From: Buttiauxella sp. A111
GTDB lineage: Bacteria; Pseudomonadota; Gammaproteobacteria; Enterobacterales; Enterobacteriaceae
Length of the DNA: 64,000 nt
Direction of reading: 5' to 3'
NCBI RefSeq assembly: GCF_014189855.1
Contig: NZ_BJFN01000001.1
Span: 1,240,001-1,304,000 of the forward strand
Positions within the stretch are counted from its first letter, which is position 1. Each line of letters opens with the position of its first letter. Under the pieces are notes generated by a model. The model saw nothing but the letters and a program-made list of their open reading frames with translations, was not told where the DNA came from and searched no databases. Below are positions 27,450 through 36,985 of this stretch, in pieces. The translations under genes were made by a program, and so were the position numbers.

Positions 27450-28955
27450 TTATTTGCTTTTCTTGATGTGCTTGATCAAACGCTTACGTTTACGCATCTG
27501 GTTCGGCGTCAGGGTGTTACGTTTGTTGGCAAACGGGTTCTCCCCTTCTTTGAACTGAATACGGATTGGCGTACCCATCACATCCAGCGATTTGCGGAAG
27601 TAGTTCATCAAGTAACGCTTGTAGGAGTCCGGCAGGTCTTTAACCTGGTTGCCGTGAATCACTACGATTGGCGGGTTATAACCACCGGCGTGAGCATATT
27701 TCAGCTTAACACGACGACCACGAACCAACGGTGGCTGGTGATCTTCCGCAGCCATGGTCATGATACGAGTCAGCAACGCAGTGCTTACGCGGCGCGTGGA
27801 GCTATCATAAGCTTCACGAACAGATTCGAACAAGTTACCCACGCCACTGCCGTGCAACGCAGAAATAAAGTGCACGCGAGCAAAGTCGATAAAGCCAAGA
27901 CGGTAGTCCAGGGTCTCTTTAACTTGCTCTCTGACTTCGTTGCTCAGGCCATCCCACTTGTTGACCACAATCACCAGTGAGCGCCCACTATTCAGGATAA
28001 AGCCAAGCAGAGACAGATCCTGATCGGAGATACCTTCGCGAGCATCAATAACCAGCATGACAACGTTAGCATCTTCGATCGCTTGCAGGGTTTTGATTAC
28101 CGAGAATTTTTCAACGGTTTCAGTGATTTTGCCGCGCTTACGCACACCAGCGGTGTCGATGAGAATGTATTCACGCTCATCACGTTCCATTGGGATATAG
28201 ATGCTGTCACGCGTCGTTCCTGGCATGTCGTAAACCACAACACGGTCTTCGCCAAGAATACGGTTGGTGAGCGTTGACTTACCTACGTTCGGGCGACCGA
28301 CAATGGCCAATTTGATTGGCAAATCCTGAGGATTAAATGCTTCCTCTTCCTCTTCTTCTTCCGCTTCTTCTTCGTCTGACACAATGCCATTCTTAGCATT
28401 GAATGCCGCCCAATAGGCTGCATCTTCGTCGATTTCTTCTTCCGGCTCGCGCGGATTTGTTTCGTCGATGAATGGGATCAGCACGTGCTCCAACAGGGTT
28501 GTTACACCGCGGCCGTGAGAGGCTGCGATCGGGTGAATTTCACCTAATCCCAAAGAGTAGAAATCGATAACCGCCTGGTCTGGATCCATACCGTCAGTTT
28601 TGTTCGCCACCAGGAAGGTAGGCTTCTGACGAGAACGCAGATGTTTGGCAATGGCTTCATCGGCAGGCATCAAGCCCGCACGTGCATCCACCATAAACAG
28701 CACCACATCAGCTTCTTCAATCGCTAACAGCGATTGTGCAGCCATATGCGTTTCAACGCCGTCTTCGGTGCCATCAATACCGCCGGTATCGATGGCAATA
28801 AATTCGCGACCTTCCACTTCAGCACGACCATACTTGCGGTCGCGAGTCAGCCCCGGGAAATCCGCGACCAGCGCATCTCGGGTACGCGTCAAGCGGTTAA
28901 ACAACGTGGATTTTCCGACATTAGGGCGCCCGACAAGCGCAACCACAGGTACCAT
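27450..28955 (-). CDS. der: Ribosome assembly GTPase Der (EngA)
   Basis: A double-GTPase protein needed for 50S ribosomal subunit maturation. Two G domains are seen. The first has [18 protein letters not shown] at its start with DTGGI and NKTD. The second has [18 protein letters not shown] near residue 210 with DTAGV and NKWD. A C-terminal KH-like domain and a basic tail ([15 protein letters not shown]) follow. The linker between the G domains is an acidic run ([15 protein letters not shown]) that makes it 501 residues against 490 in E. coli. I chose the ATG at 28955, which has GAGG at good spacing; the upstream ATG at 28976 adds seven residues not seen in the family. Confidence 0.98.
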   Translation of the reverse strand: MVPVVALVGRPNVGKSTLFNRLTRTRDALVADFPGLTRDRKYGRAEVEGREFIAIDTGGIDGTEDGVETHMAAQSLLAIEEADVVLFMVDARAGLMPADEAIAKHLRSRQKPTFLVANKTDGMDPDQAVIDFYSLGLGEIHPIAASHGRGVTTLLEHVLIPFIDETNPREPEEEIDEDAAYWAAFNAKNGIVSDEEEAEEEEEEEAFNPQDLPIKLAIVGRPNVGKSTLTNRILGEDRVVVYDMPGTTRDSIYIPMERDEREYILIDTAGVRKRGKITETVEKFSVIKTLQAIEDANVVMLVIDAREGISDQDLSLLGFILNSGRSLVIVVNKWDGLSNEVREQVKETLDYRLGFIDFARVHFISALHGSGVGNLFESVREAYDSSTRRVSTALLTRIMTMAAEDHQPPLVRGRRVKLKYAHAGGYNPPIVVIHGNQVKDLPDSYKRYLMNYFRKSLDVMGTPIRIQFKEGENPFANKRNTLTPNQMRKRKRLIKHIKKSK

Positions 28956-29012
28956 GATAAAAGCCTCATTACTCAAAATTCATCATAAAACGACGTCAAA
29001 TCACATCGTTTC

Positions 29013-29052
29013 TAAAAACAGGAAACGGCTCCCGGACTACGGGAACCGTTTC
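29013..29052 (-). terminator. Terminator between bamB and der
   Basis: A long stem (GAAACGG-TCCCG with CGGGA-CCGTTTC, one mismatch) with a 5-base loop is followed on the minus strand by CTGTTTTTAG. It lies just after bamB and may act as a partial terminator before the der promoter. Confidence 0.75.
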
Positions 29053-29077
29053 GCTCATGCTATTACGTCAGGTAAGT

Positions 29078-30259
29078 TTAACGCTTGATAGCGTACAACG
29101 TACCATCTTTCGCCTGAATCAACAGCTTGTCACTTGCAACAACTGGCTCAGTCTGGAACCCAGAGCTGTCCACTTTCTGTTGGGCAACAAAGCGACCGTC
29201 ATCAGCATTAATCCAATGCATGTAACCTTCAGCGTCACCAACAACCAGATAGCCGTTGTACAATACAGGTGAAGTCAGATTACGGTGCAGCAGATCACTT
29301 TGGGTCCACAGTGTAACGCCGCCATCCGCATTCAGGGCAATCACGCGGTCATTTTGGTCGACGAGGAAAATACGGTTCGCATCAACAATGAAGTCGTTTA
29401 CTGAACCCAATTCACGTTTCCACATCACCTGACCTGAACGTAAGTCCAGTGCGGTCAGGTTGCCATTATATGCCAGCGCATAGACCACACCGTTAACAAT
29501 AACAGGGGTCGTATCAACATCGCTCAGACGGTCAATTTCAGTCGCACCGGTTGCCTGAGAGATACGCTGTTGCCAAATCAGCTGACCTTGCTTCATCAAA
29601 ACTGCGCTTACGCGTCCGTTATCACCGCCAACAATTGCGGCACCAAACGCGACTGCAGGTGCTGATTCACCGCGCAGAGAAAGTGCTGGCATATCAAGGT
29701 TTACAGTCCATTTAACAGCACCGTCTGCCTCATCAAATGCCTGAAGCTGACCATTGCTGGTGTGAACCAGAACTAAACCTTCGCTGACCACTGGGCGAGA
29801 AAGTACTTCGCCTGCAGCCTTGCTTTGCCATGCAATACTACCATCAGAGGTGTTAAGCGCATAAACCTGAGCTTTTTCACTACCAACGTAAAGATGTGCA
29901 CCTTCAACCGTTACGCCGCCAGAAAGCAGTGCGGGCAGGTTGCTGGAATAAAAATTCGTCTTTTCAGAAAGGTCGATAGACCAGACTTCTTTACCGTCGT
30001 CCGCGTTAACGGCTTTTACGGTACCACGGCGATCGGCGGCATAAATGTTGCCGTCTTGCCATGCTGGATGCAAATTGGAATAGAAATCACCAATTCCGCT
30101 ACCAACAGAAGTACTCCATGATTTTTCAGGTTCAAATTGGTTTTCAACTGTCGGCAGTGGAGACATCTTAACCACATCTTCTTCACCGCTAAACAGTGAA
30201 CAACCGCTGAGCAGCGTCAGAGAAATCAGCCCTGGTACAAGTAGTTTACGCAATTGCAT
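29078..30259 (-). CDS. bamB: Outer-membrane assembly lipoprotein BamB
   Basis: A 393-residue lipoprotein of the BAM complex with an eight-bladed beta-propeller. The signal ends in the lipobox LLSGC, with Cys near residue 20 followed by Ser, which predicts outer-membrane sorting. PQQ-type blade repeats recur (YAADRRGTVKAVNADDGKEVW, YVGSEKAQVYALNTSDGSIAW, YALAYNGNLTALDLRSGQVMW). Length agrees with E. coli BamB (392). It lies 10 bp after yfgM. Confidence 0.97.
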   Translation of the reverse strand: MQLRKLLVPGLISLTLLSGCSLFSGEEDVVKMSPLPTVENQFEPEKSWSTSVGSGIGDFYSNLHPAWQDGNIYAADRRGTVKAVNADDGKEVWSIDLSEKTNFYSSNLPALLSGGVTVEGAHLYVGSEKAQVYALNTSDGSIAWQSKAAGEVLSRPVVSEGLVLVHTSNGQLQAFDEADGAVKWTVNLDMPALSLRGESAPAVAFGAAIVGGDNGRVSAVLMKQGQLIWQQRISQATGATEIDRLSDVDTTPVIVNGVVYALAYNGNLTALDLRSGQVMWKRELGSVNDFIVDANRIFLVDQNDRVIALNADGGVTLWTQSDLLHRNLTSPVLYNGYLVVGDAEGYMHWINADDGRFVAQQKVDSSGFQTEPVVASDKLLIQAKDGTLYAIKR

Positions 30260-30269
30260 CCGGTCCCTC

Positions 30270-30890
30270 TTAGCTCGACAAATTATTAATTTTCATCTGC
30301 ATCATTTCGCGCAGGGCTGGAGAAGCGTCGGTCTGTGAGCCTTTGCTCCACGCATCGCGTGCACCTTGCTTATCCCCTTTGCTGAGCAGCGCTTCACCGC
30401 GCAAATCAGCGATAATCGCTACCCAACCTTCACCTTTAACACTGTCGAGCGTTTTCAGCGCAGCATCAATTTGCTTTTGTTGGATTTGAACTCGTGCCAG
30501 ACGTACATTGATCAGCGCCTGCAAATTTTCGTCGCTGGTGCTGCTCAGACCCTGCTGCAATTGAGCAGCTGCTTTCGCGAGGTCGTTGTTATCTGCGTAC
30601 TTCTGCGCAATTTCCAGTGATGCCAGTGCGCCGTAAGTATTTTTAGTACTAGCTGCGAATTTTTCTGCTGCACTCAACGTGGCAGGTTGATCAGCACGCA
30701 CCGCTTGAGTGACGGTTTGATACTCAAGAGAAGAAGCCATTGAGCTTTCAGCCTGATGGCTGTTCCAGTAACGCCAGCCAACCAGTGCGCCAATACCCAG
30801 AACAACACCCACTACCAGCGCTTTGCCGTTTTCGGCAAAGAAGCGTTTTACCGCATCAACCTGTTCGTTATCGTTTTCGTAAATTTCCAC
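30270..30890 (-). CDS. yfgM: Inner-membrane chaperone-associated protein YfgM
   Basis: A 206-residue protein with a cytoplasmic N-terminus (MEIYENDNEQVDAVKRFFAENG), one membrane helix at about residues 24-42 and a periplasmic TPR-like domain (NLQALINVRLARVQIQQKQIDAALKTLDSVKGEGW). It is the same length as E. coli YfgM, which associates with the chaperone PpiD and the SecYEG translocon and affects the Rcs response. It lies between hisS and bamB, as in E. coli, in one transcription direction with short gaps. Confidence 0.95.
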   Translation of the reverse strand: MEIYENDNEQVDAVKRFFAENGKALVVGVVLGIGALVGWRYWNSHQAESSMASSLEYQTVTQAVRADQPATLSAAEKFAASTKNTYGALASLEIAQKYADNNDLAKAAAQLQQGLSSTSDENLQALINVRLARVQIQQKQIDAALKTLDSVKGEGWVAIIADLRGEALLSKGDKQGARDAWSKGSQTDASPALREMMQMKINNLSS

Positions 30891-30926
30891 GCAGTCCTTC
30901 TCCTTAACGATTAAACACTGGGGAAA

Positions 30927-32201
30927 TTAACCCAGTAGCGCCTGCAAATGAGCGACCGCGTTTGCTTGTTCAACGGTAGTTTGCTCACCTGTGCGCAGAT
31001 CCTTAACGACGACCTGACCATTAGCCACTTCAGTTTCGCCCAGCACCAGTGCAGCACGCGCACCCCACTTATCTGCACGGACGAACTGTTTCTTGAAGTT
31101 ACCACCGCCATAGTTAGTCATCAGCTTGATAGCTGGGACCTGATCACGTAATTGCTCGGCCAACAGCATTGCCGCAGCCTGCGTTCCCTGACCTGACGAT
31201 ATCAGGTAAATATCGACAACAGATTCTGCTTTAAATTCCGGATTAATAGCCTGAACCAGTAAAACAAGACGTTCCAGACCCATCGCAAAACCAACTGCTG
31301 GCGCTGCACGGCCACCAAGTTGCTCGACTAAACCATCGTAACGGCCGCCGGCACAAACGGTTCCTTGAGAGCCCAGACTGCTTGTAACCCACTCGAAAAC
31401 GGTGCGGTTGTAGTAATCCAGACCTCGCACCAGGCGCTGATTCACGGTATACGCGATACCGGCAGCGTCAAGGTACTGGCACAGACCCGCGAAATGTTCA
31501 CGAGACTCTTCATCCAGATAATCACCAAGTGTTGGTGCGTCATCCAGCAATGCCTGGACGTCTGGATTTTTTGAGTCCAGTACGCGTAACGGGTTGCTGT
31601 ACATGCGACGCTGGCAATCTTCGTCAAGTTTCTCTTTATGCTGTTCAAGGAACGCAACGAGCGCATCACGATAGTTAGCACGCGCTTCAAGAGAGCCTAT
31701 CGAGTTCAGTTCCAGACTGACGTGCTGGTCGATACCCAAGGCACGCCACCAGCGAGCAGTCAGCATAATCAGTTCAGCGTCAATGTCTGGCCCTTGCAGA
31801 CCAAAGACTTCAACACCCAACTGATTGAACTGGCGATAGCGCCCTTTTTGCGGACGCTCATGGCGGAACATCGGCCCGATGTACCACAAGCGCTGTTCCT
31901 GATTGTACAGAAGACCATGTTCGATACCGGCACGCACGCAGCCCGCGGTGCCTTCAGGACGCAAAGTCAGGCTATCGCCGTTGCGGTCCTCAAAGGTATA
32001 CATCTCTTTTTCAACCACGTCGGTCACTTCACCGATGGCGCGTTTGAATAACGGGGTCTGCTCTACAATCGGCAAACGGATTTCGCTGTAACCGTAGCTG
32101 CCGAGCACCTGTTTCAGAATGCCTTCAATGCGCTGCCAAATGGCGGTTTCGCCAGGCAGGTAATCGTTCATGCCGCGGATGGCTTGAATGTTTTTTGCCA
32201 C
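30927..32201 (-). CDS. hisS: Histidyl-tRNA synthetase
   Basis: A 424-residue class II aminoacyl-tRNA synthetase. Motif 2 ([23 protein letters not shown]) is near residue 110. The histidine-specific motifs [16 protein letters not shown] and [14 protein letters not shown] are present. Motif 3 ([13 protein letters not shown]) is near residue 305, and the C-terminal anticodon-binding domain is intact. Length equals E. coli HisS. It is followed 36 bp later by yfgM. Confidence 0.99.
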   Translation of the reverse strand: MAKNIQAIRGMNDYLPGETAIWQRIEGILKQVLGSYGYSEIRLPIVEQTPLFKRAIGEVTDVVEKEMYTFEDRNGDSLTLRPEGTAGCVRAGIEHGLLYNQEQRLWYIGPMFRHERPQKGRYRQFNQLGVEVFGLQGPDIDAELIMLTARWWRALGIDQHVSLELNSIGSLEARANYRDALVAFLEQHKEKLDEDCQRRMYSNPLRVLDSKNPDVQALLDDAPTLGDYLDEESREHFAGLCQYLDAAGIAYTVNQRLVRGLDYYNRTVFEWVTSSLGSQGTVCAGGRYDGLVEQLGGRAAPAVGFAMGLERLVLLVQAINPEFKAESVVDIYLISSGQGTQAAAMLLAEQLRDQVPAIKLMTNYGGGNFKKQFVRADKWGARAALVLGETEVANGQVVVKDLRTGEQTTVEQANAVAHLQALLG

Positions 32202-32231
32202 GTTTATTCTCTACCGAATTTATACAAAAAA

Positions 32232-32308
32232 TGAACCCGAAATCAGACTGTTTGCTATCGCAAAACGTCTGGCGGGTTCAATCATACACGGGAAGCCGAA
32301 TGCTTCCC
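32232..32308. other. Two hairpins between ispG and hisS
   Basis: Arms TGAACCCG (32232-32239) and CGGGTTCA (32273-32280) form one stem. GGGAAGC (32290-32296) and GCTTCCC (32302-32308) form another. Neither is followed by a T run on the minus strand, so they look like leader or processing structures rather than terminators. Confidence 0.35.
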
Positions 32309-32318
32309 ATGTTTCGCA

Positions 32319-33440
32319 CTATTTTTCCAACTGCTGGATACTAATCCGCTGTGATTCATCAAGCATGGAGGCCTTGGCACGAATACGCGCTTCAAGCTGC
32401 GCAATCATATTTTCGTTATCCATTCGCTCGCGTTGACGCACACCATCTTCATAGAAACCGCTTTTCTTGTTGCCACCTGTGACACCCAAGGTGGAAACCA
32501 GTGCTTCACCCGGCCCGTTCACCACACAGCCGATGATCGAAACATCCATTGGCGTGATGATATCTTCAAGGCGCTCTTCAAGTGCGTTCACTGTCCCGAT
32601 AACATCGAATTCCTGGCGCGAACATGTTGGGCAGGCGATGAAGTTAATACCGCGAGCACGGATGCGCAAAGATTTCAGGATGTCGAAACCAACCTTGATC
32701 TCTTCTACTGGATCGGCCGCCAGTGATACGCGCAGCGTGTCACCAATGCCTTCGGAAAGCAGTAAACCCAGGCCAATTGCTGATTTCACCGAACCACTAC
32801 GCATGCCACCCGCTTCGGTGATCCCAAGATGCAGAGGTTGATCAATCTGCTTGGCCAGTAGACGGTAGGATTCAACAGCCAGGAAAACATCCGACGCTTT
32901 AACGCTGACTTTGAATTGATCAAAGTTAAGACGATCAAGATGATCCACATGTCGCATTGCCGACTCTAACAGCGCCTGAGGCGTTGGCTCGCCATACTTC
33001 TCCTGGAGATCTTTTTCCAGCGATCCGGCATTAACGCCAATACGAATGGGGATATTTTTGTCGCGGGCGCAATCGACAACGGTACGGATGCGCTCTTCGT
33101 TACCGATGTTGCCTGGGTTGATGCGCAGACAATCGACGCCATACTCAGCCACTTTTAGGGCGATACGGTAGTCAAAATGGATATCAGCGACCAACGGGAC
33201 ATTGACCTGCTGTTTAATAAGCTTGAACGCTTCTGCCGCATCCATAGTCGGCACAGATATACGAACGATATCTGCACCCACTCTTTCTAATGCTCTGATC
33301 TGATTAACAGTAGCTTCAACATCCGTAGTACGGGTGTTGGTCATTGACTGGACGGCGATCGGTGCCCCGTCGCCGATTGGCACATTCCCGACGTAGATCC
33401 GTTTGGATTTTCTACGTTGAATTGGGGCTTCATTATGCAT
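32319..33440 (-). CDS. ispG: 4-hydroxy-3-methylbut-2-enyl diphosphate synthase (flavodoxin)
   Basis: A 373-residue iron-sulfur enzyme of the MEP isoprenoid pathway. The [4Fe-4S] ligands are Cys in [12 protein letters not shown] near residue 270 and a third Cys in [12 protein letters not shown] near residue 305. The TIM-barrel half has [20 protein letters not shown] and [13 protein letters not shown] chose the ATG at 33440 ([12 protein letters not shown]), preceded by GGAG and equal to the E. coli start. An ATG at 33455 would add MWRFV. It lies downstream of rodZ in the same orientation. Confidence 0.98.
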   Translation of the reverse strand: MHNEAPIQRRKSKRIYVGNVPIGDGAPIAVQSMTNTRTTDVEATVNQIRALERVGADIVRISVPTMDAAEAFKLIKQQVNVPLVADIHFDYRIALKVAEYGVDCLRINPGNIGNEERIRTVVDCARDKNIPIRIGVNAGSLEKDLQEKYGEPTPQALLESAMRHVDHLDRLNFDQFKVSVKASDVFLAVESYRLLAKQIDQPLHLGITEAGGMRSGSVKSAIGLGLLLSEGIGDTLRVSLAADPVEEIKVGFDILKSLRIRARGINFIACPTCSRQEFDVIGTVNALEERLEDIITPMDVSIIGCVVNGPGEALVSTLGVTGGNKKSGFYEDGVRQRERMDNENMIAQLEARIRAKASMLDESQRISIQQLEK

Positions 33441-33477
33441 TACAAATCTCCACAATTACGCGTCATGCTGGCTGCAA

Positions 33478-34488
33478 TTATTCAGCACTTACCGTCAGAC
33501 GTGCAACCTGGCTAGTTCTGATAAAACGACTCAGGTCGACAGGTTTACCCTGGAACTGAATCTGTACTGCCGCCGGAGCACCAATTTTCAACTTATACGG
33601 TGCCTGACCGGCTAAATTCAAATTGCCATCTTTACGTTGCATGCCGCTGAACAGTTTTTTACCCGTCGCATCGGTCACTTCAAGCCAGCAATCGGCATTA
33701 AAGTTCATCACTAATGCATTCGGATCAGCCGTCGCCGTTGCAGGTGTAGTCACAGCGGCTTGATCGGTAGGTAAAGTAGCATTCGGCGCAGGCGGTGTTG
33801 TGGCCTGCACATTTTCTGCAGGTGCCTGGCTTGGTGACACTACAGCGGAAGAATCCGCTGGAGTGGTTTGCTGAGCCGTTGCTGCCGGGGCCAGATTTTG
33901 TGTTGAATCAGTCGTAGGTGCAGATTGCGTCGCAGGCGCCTGCACAGGCTGCTGGGCTGAAGTATCAGCTGCGGATGAATCACTGGTATTCAATGGAACT
34001 GATTGAGAATTGCTATTACTCGCTGAAAGCTCAGCTGAGGATTGATCTGCCATCGTCGAAATTTCTTCCTGCTGCGCCTTGTGGTTCTGCCACCACCATG
34101 CGCCCGTCAGACCGACAACAACAAACAGAACAAGCCATGTAAAGGTCATTAACCAACCGTCACGTTTCTTACGACGTTTCCCCAGGGAAAAACTTTGCAT
34201 TGGGGCAACTTTGGCAGCCTTAATCGGTGCCTGTTTTGCCATCATTGGCAACAGTTCTTCTTCAGGGATACGCACCAGTCGTGCATAAGAGCGGATATAA
34301 CCACGCAGGAACGTTGACGCTAAGTCGGCAGGCGCCTTGTCATCTTCAATATCCCGGACGGTAGAAACCTTCAAGCACAGGCGTTCTGCCACAGCTTGTT
34401 GGCTAAGACCGAGTTCTTCACGCGCTGTACGTAGACGTTCGCCCGTGGTTTTTGCTGCATTTGATTCGTGAGTGGCTTCAGTATTCAT
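33478..34488 (-). CDS. rodZ: Cytoskeletal protein RodZ
   Basis: A 336-residue bitopic membrane protein that links MreB to the cell-wall elongation machinery. The N-terminal helix-turn-helix domain ([25 protein letters not shown]) is at about residues 27-51. A basic juxtamembrane patch ([10 protein letters not shown]) and a single membrane helix (about 112-132) follow. Next is a long Ser/Thr/Ala/Gln-rich periplasmic linker, then the C-terminal beta domain ([22 protein letters not shown]). Length is one residue off E. coli RodZ. It is followed by ispG after 37 bp. Confidence 0.97.
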   Translation of the reverse strand: MNTEATHESNAAKTTGERLRTAREELGLSQQAVAERLCLKVSTVRDIEDDKAPADLASTFLRGYIRSYARLVRIPEEELLPMMAKQAPIKAAKVAPMQSFSLGKRRKKRDGWLMTFTWLVLFVVVGLTGAWWWQNHKAQQEEISTMADQSSAELSASNSNSQSVPLNTSDSSAADTSAQQPVQAPATQSAPTTDSTQNLAPAATAQQTTPADSSAVVSPSQAPAENVQATTPPAPNATLPTDQAAVTTPATATADPNALVMNFNADCWLEVTDATGKKLFSGMQRKDGNLNLAGQAPYKLKIGAPAAVQIQFQGKPVDLSRFIRTSQVARLTVSAE

Positions 34489-34927
34489 TAGCTACAACTG
34501 CTGGTGCTGTTCGATTGAGGAATTAGGCAGGAGCCTTGTCGCACAGCCTTTCCGCTACGCCACACTCTCCCGCTCCGCGAAACTAATTTTTCTTCTGAAG
34601 GGCACCCCTCCAGACAACATAATATTCAGCTCAAACTACATATTCACATAAAACAACCGCTTTACATGAACGCTTCATCACCGATGAGTTAACCATAGAC
34701 ATCATTTTGAATGTTGTCAGTGGATTGCGACCCACAATGGTTAAATAGCTGCGCCTAAACTATTGTTGTACCGCTACATACTGCCTTAAAGCGCAGTGAA
34801 ACGCACCGTAATTATTAATCTTAAAGACACTTGCTAAACTTGCATAACTGCAAGATATAACTACGTGTTTTTTGCGCCATACAGCCACATGACTGCATGG
34901 CGCTAGTCTGATAAAAATGAATGCTTA
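34489..34927. other. rlmN-rodZ intergenic region
   Basis: This 439-bp stretch has no gene I can support. Next to rlmN it has two consecutive hairpins (34905-34934 and 34874-34903). The rest is AT-rich up to about 34620, then a GC-rich segment (about 34520-34610) leads into rodZ. It must contain the rodZ promoter. A tRNA-like look of the GC-rich part did not hold up on folding. Confidence 0.4.
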
Positions 34928-34934
34928 TCAGACT
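34905..34934. repeat. Inverted repeat across the rlmN stop codon
   Basis: Perfect 10-bp arms (AGTCTGATAA at 34905-34914 and TTATCAGACT at 34925-34934) enclose a 10-base loop. The second arm contains the rlmN TGA stop. No T run follows on the minus strand. Confidence 0.5.
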
Positions 34935-36094
34935 GCTTTAACATCAATAGGTTCACCTTGCATACGTTTACGTAACGTACGTTTGGTTCGGTCGATAACT
35001 TCACCTGCCAACTGTCCGCACGCCGCATCAATATCATCGCCACGTGTTTTACGCACAATGGTAGTGAAGCCGTAGCTCATCAGTACTTTTGAGAAACGGT
35101 CAATTCGGCTATTGGAACTACGACCATATGGCGCACCCGGGAACGGGTTCCATGGGATCAGGTTAATTTTACATGGCGTATCTTTAAGGCATTCAGCCAG
35201 TTGATGCGCATGTTCAGTACCATCGTTGACATGATCAAGCAGAACGTATTCCACAGTGACACGGCCCTGGTTTGCGTTGGATTTCTCCAGATAGCGGCGC
35301 ACCGCGGCCAGGAAAGTCTCGATGTTGTACTTTTTGTTGATCGGCATGATTTCGTCACGAATATCATCGGTCGGAGCATGCAAAGAGATGGCAAGTGCCA
35401 CATCAATCATGTCGCCCAATTTATCCAGCGCGGGAACCACACCCGATGTGGAAAGCGTTACGCGACGTTTAGAAAGCCCAAAACCGAAATCATCAAGCAT
35501 GATTTCCATTGCTGGAACCACGTTGTTGAGGTTCAGTAGCGGCTCCCCCATACCCATCATCACCACGTTGGTGATAGGACGTACGCCGGTTTTCTTTTGC
35601 GCACCGATAATTTTAGCCGCACGCCACACCTGGCCAATAATTTCAGAAACACGCAGGTTACGGTTAAAACCTTGCTGAGCTGTTGAGCAGAACTTACATT
35701 CCAGAGCACAACCAACCTGAGAGGAGACACACAATGTGGCGCGGTCTTCTTCAGGGATATATACCGTTTCGACCAGCTGATCGGCGATTCTGATTGCCCA
35801 TTTGATGGTGCCATCGGCAGAGCGTTGCTCTTCAGCAACTTCAGGTGCGCGAATTTCAGCGACTTCTTTGAGTTTGTTGCGCAGAACTTTGTTGATGTCG
35901 GTCATTTCATCGAAGTCATCACTGCAATAGTGATACATCCATTTCATGACTTGATCAGCACGGAAAGGTTTTTCGCCCATATCAGCGAAGAACTCTCGCA
36001 GTTGCTGGCGGTTAAGATCCAACAGGTTAATTTTTTCTGACTTGTTGGTAACGACTGAAACAGGTGTCTCAGGAGTGACAATTTGCTCTGACAT
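34928..36094 (-). CDS. rlmN: Dual-specificity rRNA/tRNA methyltransferase RlmN
   Basis: A 388-residue radical-SAM enzyme that methylates C2 of A2503 in 23S rRNA and A37 of some tRNAs. The cluster motif is [18 protein letters not shown] (C-x3-C-x2-C) near residue 125. The SAM-binding [14 protein letters not shown] and the C-terminal [17 protein letters not shown] with the methyl-carrying Cys near residue 358 are present. It is four residues longer than E. coli RlmN. It lies between ndk and rodZ as in E. coli, in the same orientation. Confidence 0.98.
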   Translation of the reverse strand: MSEQIVTPETPVSVVTNKSEKINLLDLNRQQLREFFADMGEKPFRADQVMKWMYHYCSDDFDEMTDINKVLRNKLKEVAEIRAPEVAEEQRSADGTIKWAIRIADQLVETVYIPEEDRATLCVSSQVGCALECKFCSTAQQGFNRNLRVSEIIGQVWRAAKIIGAQKKTGVRPITNVVMMGMGEPLLNLNNVVPAMEIMLDDFGFGLSKRRVTLSTSGVVPALDKLGDMIDVALAISLHAPTDDIRDEIMPINKKYNIETFLAAVRRYLEKSNANQGRVTVEYVLLDHVNDGTEHAHQLAECLKDTPCKINLIPWNPFPGAPYGRSSNSRIDRFSKVLMSYGFTTIVRKTRGDDIDAACGQLAGEVIDRTKRTLRKRMQGEPIDVKAV

Positions 36095-36140
36095 AATTTC
36101 TTCCGGCCTCGTTGTTACACGTTACGGCCCCAGGAGGGTT

Positions 36141-36180
36141 AAAAAGATACGCCCCGGAGAGCAAGCTCATCCGGGGCGTA
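36141..36180 (-). terminator. Terminator between ndk and rlmN
   Basis: An 11-bp perfect stem (TACGCCCCGGA with TCCGGGGCGTA) is followed on the minus strand by a short linker and TTTTT. It lies about 150 bp after the ndk stop and before rlmN. Confidence 0.8.
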
Positions 36181-36328
36181 GCATTGTACAAACTCTATGG
36201 CACAGATGCCATGTCTGATAGCGATGTACATACAAATAAAATGTAACGGCCGCTTAACAGATAGTGCTAATGCCCACATCTATTTGGTTTGAAGGTATTT
36301 CTGCCCGCCAACCAACCAGAAAGGATCA

Positions 36329-36760
36329 TTAGCGAGTGCGTGGGCAAACTTCACCTTCAGCGAAGAAATAGGCGATTTCGCGAGCAGCTGATTCTAAAGA
36401 ATCAGAGCCGTGGGTGCCGTTTTCGGTGAAGCTATCCGCGTAGTCTGCACGCAGAGTACCCGCCAGAGCGTTAGCTGGGTTAGTTGCGCCCAGAATGTCA
36501 CGGTGACGCTGAACAGCATTTTCACCTTCCAGAACGCTCACAACGATTGGACCGGAAGTCATAAACTCAACCAGGCCGTCGAAGAATGGTTTGCCTTCGT
36601 GCTCAGCATAGAAACCCTGTGCCTGTGCAGAAGTCAGGTGCAACATTTTTGCGCCAACAATCTTAAACCCTGCGGATTCAAAACGAGCATAAATATTACC
36701 AATAACGTTTTTTGCCACCGCGTTTGGTTTGATGATGGAAAAAGTACGTTCAATAGCCAT
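36329..36760 (-). CDS. ndk: Nucleoside-diphosphate kinase
   Basis: A 143-residue enzyme that balances NTP and dNTP pools. The phosphohistidine lies in the NGTHGSDS motif near residue 117. The N-terminal [17 protein letters not shown] and the Kpn-loop region [15 protein letters not shown] are intact. Length equals E. coli Ndk. An AGAGGTAATC ribosome-binding site precedes ATG. It has its own terminator downstream. Confidence 0.98.
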   Translation of the reverse strand: MAIERTFSIIKPNAVAKNVIGNIYARFESAGFKIVGAKMLHLTSAQAQGFYAEHEGKPFFDGLVEFMTSGPIVVSVLEGENAVQRHRDILGATNPANALAGTLRADYADSFTENGTHGSDSLESAAREIAYFFAEGEVCPRTR

Positions 36761-36985
36761 GATTACCTCTGTGTCTGTTCTGTTTGCCCGGTCCCATCAT
36801 TACTCATGCAACTGGAGCGTTAGCTGCCTGCTGCGGGAAGTATTTAAGGGATACCCGGTTATGATTTGGCGCCGATTATAATGAGCAAGTCTCGAGTTGC
36901 CTATGGATGCAGGTAACATTTTTTTAAAATAAAGCGAACATCGGCAACACTTTTCACCTAAACGCCTAAAAATCACACTACGGCA

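Noticed and set aside
34520-34610. GC-rich block that at first looked like a tRNA
   Set aside because: No cloverleaf with a proper T-loop (TTCRANNC) and acceptor stem can be formed on either strand.
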